From HyVt-337 sp964428895 (GTDB lineage Bacteria; Planctomycetota; Phycisphaerae; SM23-33), in assembly GCA_964428895.1 (NCBI GenBank), contig CAYRZU010000124.1, forward strand, positions 1 through 6,115: 6,115 nt of DNA. Reading direction: 5' to 3'. The position numbers were made by a program, and so were the translations under genes. Shown piece by piece: positions 1 through 6,115 of the stretch. Positions within the stretch are counted from its first letter, which is position 1, and the number at the start of each line of letters is the position of its first letter. Below the pieces are notes generated by a model. That model ran no database searches. It had not been told where the DNA came from and saw nothing but the letters and a program-made list of their open reading frames with translations.

Positions 1-1
1 C

Positions 2-532
2 CTCAGCCTGCTGATGATCGACGTCGACCACTTCAAGGTCATCAACGACACGTACGGCCATCCCAGCGGCGACTACGTGCTGAAGGAACTGGCCGTGGTC
101 CTGACGACCTGCCTGCGCGAGTCGGACGTGGTCGCCCGCATCGGCGGCGAGGAGTTCGCCGTGGTCCTTCCCCAGGCCGACGCCAAGAAGGCCGAGCGGT
201 TCGCCGAACGCGTCCGCAAAGAAGTCTTCGGGCGGAAGTTCGAGGTCTTCGGCTGCGAGATTCACGTGACGATTTCCATCGGCGTGGCCAGTTGGCCCGG
301 TAATGCCGAGATCACCGATCCCGAGATGCTCTTGTTCTTCGCCGACCAGGCCCTGCTGCGGGCCAAGGAAGACGGCCGCGACCGTGTCGTCAGCGTCCAC
401 AAGCTCGACATGGAAATCCGCCGCCGCTTCCGCCGCAGTTACCGCCGCCAATGCCTGACCGTCCCGCTCAGGCCGGACGGGGACATGTCCGATTGGTCCA
501 TCGCGCCGGAGGGTGGCGCGGCCGAAGACTAG
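2..532 (+). CDS. GGDEF-domain diguanylate cyclase, C-terminal part (5' end outside window)
   Basis: This is the end of a diguanylate cyclase, which makes the second messenger c-di-GMP from two GTP. The frame is open from base 2, so the ATG at 14 is internal (it lies in the family segment LLMIDVDHFKVINDTYGH) and the true start is upstream. The active-site loop is GGEEF (bases 143-157), an accepted active variant of GGDEF. RESD (bases 116-127) lies exactly five residues before it and matches the RxxD inhibitory site, so feedback inhibition by c-di-GMP is likely. The later family segment ISIGVA and the helix ADQALLRAKEDGRDRV are present, so the catalytic domain is complete at its C-terminal side. 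About 45 further residues form an Arg-rich tail (RRRFRRSYRR) and then an acidic end of unknown role. Any sensor or membrane domain lies outside the window. The stop codon overlaps that of the convergent glycosylase gene. Confidence 0.93.
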   Translation, partial: LSLLMIDVDHFKVINDTYGHPSGDYVLKELAVVLTTCLRESDVVARIGGEEFAVVLPQADAKKAERFAERVRKEVFGRKFEVFGCEIHVTISIGVASWPGNAEITDPEMLLFFADQALLRAKEDGRDRVVSVHKLDMEIRRRFRRSYRRQCLTVPLRPDGDMSDWSIAPEGGAAED

Positions 533-1218
533 TCGGCGGCGTTGTGGGGAAAACGTTCGAGGGGGCAGCCCTCGCAGCGGGCGCGTCGTCGGCAGAAGCT
601 CTTGCCGGTGGCGACGATCTGGGCGTGGGTGTCGTTGAACAGTTCGGCGTCGGCCGGTAGGGCGGCTTCGAACATCTCTTTGGCGGAGGCGTAGTCGTCG
701 GTCTCACTCAGCAGGCCGTGACGTCGAAAGATCCTCAGCGTATAGGCGTCGATCACGAACGTGGCTTTCCCCGCCGCGTAAAGGGTCATGCTGTCAGCCG
801 TCTCCGGACCCACACCGTTGATCGTCAGCAACGCCTCTCTCAGTTCATCCATCGGCCGATCAAGAAAGGCCGCGATGTCGCCCCCCGCCTGGTCGACCAC
901 CGCCGCGATAAAGTTGCCCAGCCGCTTGGCCTTGAGATTGAAGTAGCCGGCCGGGCGAATCAGCCGCGCTAGCTTGCGCCGATTCAAGCCATGCAAGGCT
1001 TCCACCGACAAGCATCCCGCCACCCGGAGATTCGCCAGGGCCTTTTCCACGTTGGCCCAGGCGGTGTTCTGCGTCAGAATCGCCCCCGCGCAGATCTCCA
1101 GCTTCCCGGCGGGCGTTTCGGCCCCAGCCTCAGACGGCCACCAATCCAACGGACCGAAATGGGCCCGCATAGCGGCGTGAAGTTGCTTTACCCGACGAGC
1201 TGTTCTGGCGATGGTCAC
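529..1218 (-). CDS. HhH-GPD DNA glycosylase, endonuclease III-related (COG2231-like)
   Basis: This is a DNA base-excision repair glycosylase of the endonuclease III superfamily. Counting from the GTG at 1218 (229 aa), the order is: FGPLDWWP; GAILTQNTAWANVEKAL (helical core); FNLKAKRL; the helix-hairpin-helix GVGPETADS (residues 135-143); FVIDAYTLRI with the conserved catalytic Asp157; and a C-terminal Cys cluster (Cys209, 215, 218). The Lys that gives true endonuclease III its lyase activity is replaced by Glu139, in a GPETAD motif typical of the COG2231 subgroup. A glycosylase without beta-lyase activity is therefore more likely than a classical Nth. The iron-sulfur pattern is C-X5-C-X2-C, with no fourth Cys before the stop. 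The start is uncertain. The GTG at 1218 keeps the N-terminal helix before FGPLDWWP, the ATG at 1170 would cut into it, and the longest frame (ATG at 1329) would run into uvrB. No clear Shine-Dalgarno is seen at any of them. The gene is divergent from uvrB. Confidence 0.87.
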   Translation of the reverse strand: MTIARTARRVKQLHAAMRAHFGPLDWWPSEAGAETPAGKLEICAGAILTQNTAWANVEKALANLRVAGCLSVEALHGLNRRKLARLIRPAGYFNLKAKRLGNFIAAVVDQAGGDIAAFLDRPMDELREALLTINGVGPETADSMTLYAAGKATFVIDAYTLRIFRRHGLLSETDDYASAKEMFEAALPADAELFNDTHAQIVATGKSFCRRRARCEGCPLERFPHNAAD

Positions 1219-1228
1219 AGGCGGGGAA

Positions 1229-1237
1229 GTATAATAC
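1229..1237. promoter_or_regulatory. Symmetric -10 element between the glycosylase gene and uvrB
   Basis: GTATAATAC is a perfect inverted repeat around a central A. On the + strand it contains a consensus TATAAT (1230-1235), 56 bases before the uvrB start. On the - strand it reads TATTAT, a 5/6 match, pointing at the glycosylase gene. The site would give a uvrB leader of about 50 bases. In the other direction it would give a very short leader to the GTG at 1218, or about 50 bases to the ATG at 1170. No good -35 box is seen 16-18 bases upstream on either strand, so the call rests on the -10 box and its position. Confidence 0.5.
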
Positions 1238-1277
1238 ACGACTTCGCCCGTGGCGAGAGACCGCCCCGGGCTACGGC

Positions 1278-1283
1278 AAGGGA
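1278..1283 (+). promoter_or_regulatory. Ribosome binding site of uvrB
   Basis: AAGGGA lies 8 bases before the ATG at 1292. It decides the start, because the in-frame ATG at 1250 has no such site and would add 14 residues not found in UvrB proteins. The family N-terminus begins with residues like MPDLKVISEMTPKGDQP. Confidence 0.75.
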
Positions 1284-1291
1284 CCCGTTGC

Positions 1292-3280
<1,989 letters not shown>

Positions 3281-3291
3281 TCCCGGCGCGG

Positions 3292-3317
3292 TTGTTGACG
3301 GCGGATGGGGGTATAAT
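3292..3317 (+). promoter_or_regulatory. Promoter-like site upstream of the first secreted-protein gene
   Basis: A consensus TATAAT at 3312-3317 sits in the 70-base gap after uvrB, preceded by a run of G. Possible -35 elements are TTGTTG (3292-3297, spacer 14) and TTGACG (3295-3300, spacer 11), and both spacers are shorter than the usual 17. Transcription would start near 3324, leaving a leader of about 27 bases. The site suggests that the secreted-protein gene is not simply part of a uvrB operon. Confidence 0.5.
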
Positions 3318-3336
3318 GCAGGCCGAGTTGCGTGGC

Positions 3337-3343
3337 GGGAGGG
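3337..3343 (+). promoter_or_regulatory. Ribosome binding site for the gene at 3351
   Basis: GGGAGGG ends 7 bases before the ATG at 3351. The protein that follows opens with a signal peptide, so both support this start. Confidence 0.65.
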
Positions 3344-3350
3344 CGAGACG

Positions 3351-4982
3351 ATGCGGCAACTACGACGAGGGGCGATCCTGGCGGCGCTATGGGCGGTCGT
3401 GGTCTGTCCAGGCAGGGCCGGTGCGTGGCCGGTTCAATCCCGTGTTCTGGCGACCTACGAATCCGACCAGGGGGGCGTCTTCGGTCTTGCCTACGGCCCG
3501 GACGACCGGCTGTGGACGTTCCGGCATTCGATTGTGGGGGTGATTGACTCGGTGGACGGGGTGTTCTTCAACGGCGATGACGTCTACACCACCTCCGTGG
3601 GCCCCGGTGGCATGGGCAACGCGTTCGATCCCAACGGATACCTGGTCAGTTTCGACAAGTACGGCTCGGCGACCTCGCGAGATCCCGTGGACGGGGTGTT
3701 CTTCAACGGCGACGACGTGGTGACGAACTTCGAACTGCCCATCGAGTCGTTTCACCACGGCAGCGGTGAGCCGATCGGCGCCACCTTTGACGCCAACGGC
3801 AATCTATACGCGGTTAGTCGCATCAACCACACGGGAGGTCTGCCCCTGGCGGTCTTCACGCCGACGGACGGCCAGAACATCGCCAACGGCAGCACGGTCC
3901 AGGGCATCGGCTTGGCTGATGACGATGACATCCAAGGCCCATGGGGGCTGGCCTTCAACGAGGCCGGCAATCTGTTCCTGCCGGACATTCACTACGGCCC
4001 GCATTTCACCCGGGTGGACCCGGTCGACGGCGTATTCGGCAACGGTGACGACGAGCATCTGGACTTCGTAACGGCGTTGACCACCACGGACCTGAGTTTC
4101 GACCCGTTCGGCAACATGTTCCTGGCGACCGGTGGGGATACGGTCTACTACCTGGCCGACCCGGACAAGGTCGCCTTTCCCGGCGACTACGACGAGGACG
4201 GCGACCGCGACGATGACGATCTGGGTATCCTCCAGGCCAATCTGACCGGCCCGGGCGTGCCGGCCTATTGGGAGTACGACCTGGACTGGGACGACGACGC
4301 CGATGACGACGACGTCTACCAGATGGTCCGCACGCACATGGGGATCGACCCGGGTGACTTCGACCACGACGGCGACCAGGAGGAGGATGACCTGGCGACG
4401 CTACTGGCGAACCTGACCGGCTCGGGCAGTCCGGCCTATTGGGAGTACGACCTGGACGCCGACGGCGACGCCGATGAGGACGACGTCTTCGACATGGTGC
4501 GCGATCGGATGGGCATCGCGCCGGGGGACTTGAATCGTGACGGCCTCCTGGACGCCGATGACATCGACCTGCTCTGGGCCGGGCCGGGCGGGCCCATTCC
4601 GCCGACCTTCGGGGAGTTCGACCTGAATGCCGATGGCGCCTTCGACGGTGAGGATGTGGATCTGTTGGTCCTGGATCTGATGGGGTCGACCTATGGCGAT
4701 TTCAACTTGGATTCCATTGTCAACGCATCGGACCTGATGATCATGCAGACCGGTTTCGGCGCAGCCGGCGGGTGGGCGTCGGGCGATATGAACGGCGACT
4801 ATCGGGTCGACGCGACCGATCTGATGCTGTTAGCGGATTCAGGCTTCTTCATCCTGGGGTCCTTCTTCGTCGCCGTCACTAAGGGGTTTTCCAGAAATAA
4901 GTTCGGGTGGCCCCGGCAGCGTCAATTGCGGGCCTCGCGCTGCGCGGCCTATTCCGTCCCCCCCCCAACTCGTGTTAGCTGA
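3351..4982 (+). CDS. Secreted protein: NHL/beta-propeller-like region plus four dockerin-like calcium-loop repeats
   Basis: This is an exported protein of 543 aa with unknown function. Residues 1-25 are a signal peptide: RQLRR, a hydrophobic core, and a likely cut after AGA. Residues 40-262 carry five blade-like segments around phrases such as FDPNGYLVSF, FDANGNLYAV, FNEAGNLFLP and FDPFGNMFLA, which resemble NHL-type beta-propeller blades. Three copies of VDGVFxNGDD (residues 68, 113 and 225) lie between them. Residues 278 to about 505 are four 57-residue units, each with two 12-residue loops having acidic or Asn ligands at positions 1, 3, 5 and 12, as in dockerin type I and EF-hand loops. 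Calcium binding is inferred from this. The C-terminus is odd. After LLADSGFFILGSFFVAV the frame runs on for about 33 Arg- and Pro-containing residues with no family likeness. That tail may be read-through of a damaged end. No catalytic motif is seen; a surface or adhesion role is a guess. Confidence 0.85.
   Translation: MRQLRRGAILAALWAVVVCPGRAGAWPVQSRVLATYESDQGGVFGLAYGPDDRLWTFRHSIVGVIDSVDGVFFNGDDVYTTSVGPGGMGNAFDPNGYLVSFDKYGSATSRDPVDGVFFNGDDVVTNFELPIESFHHGSGEPIGATFDANGNLYAVSRINHTGGLPLAVFTPTDGQNIANGSTVQGIGLADDDDIQGPWGLAFNEAGNLFLPDIHYGPHFTRVDPVDGVFGNGDDEHLDFVTALTTTDLSFDPFGNMFLATGGDTVYYLADPDKVAFPGDYDEDGDRDDDDLGILQANLTGPGVPAYWEYDLDWDDDADDDDVYQMVRTHMGIDPGDFDHDGDQEEDDLATLLANLTGSGSPAYWEYDLDADGDADEDDVFDMVRDRMGIAPGDLNRDGLLDADDIDLLWAGPGGPIPPTFGEFDLNADGAFDGEDVDLLVLDLMGSTYGDFNLDSIVNASDLMIMQTGFGAAGGWASGDMNGDYRVDATDLMLLADSGFFILGSFFVAVTKGFSRNKFGWPRQRQLRASRCAAYSVPPPTRVS
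3552..3712 (+). repeat. Pair of identical 26-base direct repeats encoding VDGVFFNGD
   Basis: Bases 3552-3577 and 3687-3712 are identical and 135 bases (45 codons) apart, so they stay in frame. A third, diverged copy begins at 4023 and encodes VDGVFGNGDD. They belong to the propeller-like part of the secreted protein and indicate internal duplication of a blade-linker unit. Confidence 0.85.
4182..4850 (+). repeat. Four in-frame 171-base (57-residue) dockerin-like repeat units
   Basis: The units start at 4182, 4353, 4524 and 4695, exactly 171 bases apart, each opening with Gly-Asp. The loops in order are DYDEDGDRDDDD and DLDWDDDADDDD; DFDHDGDQEEDD and DLDADGDADEDD; DLNRDGLLDADD and DLNADGAFDGED; DFNLDSIVNASD and DMNGDYRVDATD. 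Units 1 and 2 share an identical 27-base stretch (4260-4286 and 4431-4457, encoding PAYWEYDLD), pointing to recent duplication. Unit 4 is the most divergent and has lost the usual Gly at loop position 6 in both loops. Confidence 0.9.
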
Positions 4983-5007
4983 AGTAATTAAATCCGGCCC
5001 CGGTCGG

Positions 5008-5036
5008 GCGACAAGGGGTGTTTCGGATGGTAGAAT
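5008..5036 (+). promoter_or_regulatory. Promoter-like site upstream of the second secreted-protein gene
   Basis: GCGACA (5008-5013, 4/6 match to TTGACA) and TAGAAT (5031-5036, 5/6 match to TATAAT) are separated by exactly 17 bases. Transcription would start near 5043, giving a leader of about 50 bases. The AT-rich patch at 4985-4993 would lie near -50 to -58, where an UP element would sit. Confidence 0.5.
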
Positions 5037-5080
5037 AAGGCTTTGGTGTTCCCCGAAGTCCGTTGAGGCACACCCACCCT

Positions 5081-5086
5081 AAGGAG
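5081..5086 (+). promoter_or_regulatory. Strong ribosome binding site for the gene at 5094
   Basis: AAGGAG is a full Shine-Dalgarno match 7 bases before the ATG at 5094. The alternative ATG at 5089 is only 2 bases away and reads ATG CGA TGA, so 5094 is the start. Confidence 0.85.
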
Positions 5087-5093
5087 ATATGCG

Positions 5094-6115
5094 ATGAGAC
5101 GGTTCATCTGGATGGTCCTGGCAACGTTGTTGGTCTCGGGCGCGGCCTGGGGCGCTATCGGGGACCAGCCCTATGGCTTCGACATGATCCTGAACTCGTA
5201 CCAGCAGATCAACTACCGAGGCGAAGCGGCCTGGGAATACGTCTACGACTGCTACCTCCAACTCGATTCGGCTGGACGAACGGCCGACATCTACAACATC
5301 TACCTTCACGGGGTCGACCCGGCGGGCATTTTGAACATGTACCGGGTTGAAGACGGCGGGGATGGCAACTTCTACGACTTCTGGGGCTCGGGGCACGCGG
5401 GCATCACCGCCGGCAGTTACTTCGGGCCGATCTGGAACGTCCATGCCCCCTCCTTCGGCCTGCGGGATACCGATACCTGGGTCATCAACCCCACCCAGCA
5501 ACAGCAGGATGACTTTCACTGGAACTACGACGCCAACTTCGCCGCGACCAACGGCACGCTGAACACCTGGCACGCCCCCACCGATTACGGGCACAACGAG
5601 GGCTTCAGCAGTTGGACCTACAACGGCGCCACCCCCTATGACTTCACCGGGCCGGGTGGCACGCCCGACGGCGTCAACGACGGGCTGCACTTCTTCTACG
5701 GCCACTGGGGCGCCACCGGGTGGTCGGAAGATCCTGAGTTGATCCTGACGATTCGGCTGGTCCACCAGGACGGCCCCGCCGGCGAGGTCAACCTGCGTTT
5801 CGATAACGGCTACGGCGGCAACAAGGACGCCGGCACGGCCGTCGGCCCGGCCCCGGGCTGGACCCCGGGCGGCGACTTTGACGGCGACGGCGACATCGAC
5901 GCCGACGACGTCGACATCCTGTGCGCCAACATGGGGGGTGATCCGGGCGCCTACGACGTCGACGGCAACGGCGTGGTCGACGAAGACGACATGATCTACC
6001 ACATTACCAACCTGGTCGAATACGACACCGACGGTGACGGTACGGCCGACGGCACGGGCAGCTATCGGGGCGATTTCAACCTCGACGGCGTGGTCAACGC
6101 CACCGACCTGCAGAT
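5094..6115 (+). CDS. Secreted protein with C-terminal dockerin-like repeats, 3' end outside window
   Basis: The frame is open from the ATG at 5094 to the right edge (340 codons seen), with no stop. Residues 1-20 or so form a signal peptide: MRRF, a hydrophobic core WMVLATLLVSG, and a likely cut near AAWGA. Residues 22-258 form an aromatic- and Asp/Asn-rich domain that I do not recognise. It contains ILTIRLVH and EVNLRFDNG, which look like beta strands, suggesting a beta-sandwich. From residue 260 come calcium-type loops DFDGDGDIDADD (261-272), DVDGNGVVDEDD (288-299), an incomplete DTDGDGTADGTG (311-322), and DFNLDGVVNATD (327-338), the start of a further unit. This C-terminal arrangement is common in planctomycete exported proteins, where it often precedes a sorting signal, so the missing part may hold one. 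The gene has its own promoter-like site and ribosome binding site and shares module type with its upstream neighbour. A structural or surface role is inferred only from this. Confidence 0.88.
   Translation, partial: MRRFIWMVLATLLVSGAAWGAIGDQPYGFDMILNSYQQINYRGEAAWEYVYDCYLQLDSAGRTADIYNIYLHGVDPAGILNMYRVEDGGDGNFYDFWGSGHAGITAGSYFGPIWNVHAPSFGLRDTDTWVINPTQQQQDDFHWNYDANFAATNGTLNTWHAPTDYGHNEGFSSWTYNGATPYDFTGPGGTPDGVNDGLHFFYGHWGATGWSEDPELILTIRLVHQDGPAGEVNLRFDNGYGGNKDAGTAVGPAPGWTPGGDFDGDGDIDADDVDILCANMGGDPGAYDVDGNGVVDEDDMIYHITNLVEYDTDGDGTADGTGSYRGDFNLDGVVNATDLQ

Larger units (their letters stand above)
4883..5093. other. Probable non-coding stretch between the two secreted-protein genes
   Basis: The first 100 bases are formally the tail of the upstream reading frame but look non-coding: there is no family-like protein, the composition changes, and a run of nine C lies at 4958-4966. 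From 4983 onward the stretch holds a short AT-rich patch (TAATTAAAT, 4985-4993), a promoter-like pair and the next gene's ribosome binding site. I see no RNA gene and no convincing rho-independent terminator. The only hairpin, GCCC/GGGC at 4997-5009, is weak and has no T-run. Confidence 0.5.

Noticed and set aside
550..574. Hairpin CGAGGG-N5-CCCTCG followed on the - strand by AACGTTTT, looking like a terminator
   Set aside because: It lies inside the glycosylase coding sequence, before its stop, in the segment encoding the Cys cluster. The stem is only 6 bp and the T-run is short and displaced.
1250..1291. Upstream in-frame ATG for uvrB, adding 14 residues
   Set aside because: The extra residues do not match UvrB N-termini, there is no ribosome binding site at 1250, and AAGGGA is well placed for the ATG at 1292.
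3552..4850. Repeats considered as a CRISPR array or a mobile-element repeat
   Set aside because: All repeats are in frame, spaced by whole codons, and encode protein motifs. They are internal gene duplications.
4997..5009. GCCC/GGGC hairpin as a terminator for the first secreted-protein gene
   Set aside because: The stem is 4 bp with a 5-base loop and no T-run, and it overlaps the candidate -35 element of the next gene.
5089..5097. Two-codon upstream frame ATG CGA TGA overlapping the start of the second secreted-protein gene
   Set aside because: Its ATG is only 2 bases from the Shine-Dalgarno, too close for initiation. The pattern probably arises by chance from the ATATGCGATG sequence.
5079..6002. 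Long - strand open frame (307 codons) opposite the last secreted-protein gene
   Set aside because: It is Val/Asp/Ala-rich with no recognisable domain. It arises because the GAC/GGC-rich calcium-loop codons on the + strand give few stops on the other strand. The + frame has a signal peptide, a full Shine-Dalgarno and family motifs.

Overview
The window looks like a chromosomal piece from a GC-rich planctomycete, most likely Phycisphaerae-like. The clearest sign is two adjacent secreted proteins built from dockerin/EF-hand-like calcium loops. They include the DFNLDGVVNATDLQ-type unit that I associate with planctomycete exported proteins. The lineage is inferred from protein style only, because there is no rRNA or other marker gene.

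Layout: positions 2-532 hold the C-terminal part of a GGDEF diguanylate cyclase (+ strand, cut by the left edge). It meets, tail to tail with a 4-base overlap, a HhH-GPD DNA glycosylase of the endonuclease III superfamily on the - strand (529-about 1218). Divergent from that gene is uvrB (1292-3280, +). The two repair genes share a short intergenic region whose -10 box is a perfect small palindrome, so one site may serve both directions. After uvrB comes a 70-base gap with another TATAAT box. It is followed by a secreted protein (3351-4982) with an NHL/beta-propeller-like front half and four exactly phased 57-residue double-loop repeats. A non-coding gap with a third promoter-like site follows. 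The last gene is a second secreted dockerin-like protein, 5094 to beyond the right edge. It has no stop in the window and a very good ribosome binding site.

Functionally there are three unrelated blocks. They are c-di-GMP synthesis, DNA repair (base excision glycosylase plus the nucleotide excision damage-verification helicase), and cell-surface or exported proteins of unknown role. The two secreted genes probably do related surface work, since they share module type and orientation, but no enzyme domain is visible in either.

I found no tRNA, rRNA, CRISPR array, insertion sequence or phage gene, and no convincing new multi-gene system. The most interesting points are the symmetric promoter between the repair genes, the recently duplicated calcium-loop repeats, and the abnormal C-terminus of the first secreted protein. 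In a shifted frame, that region still reads like the end of a sorting signal.
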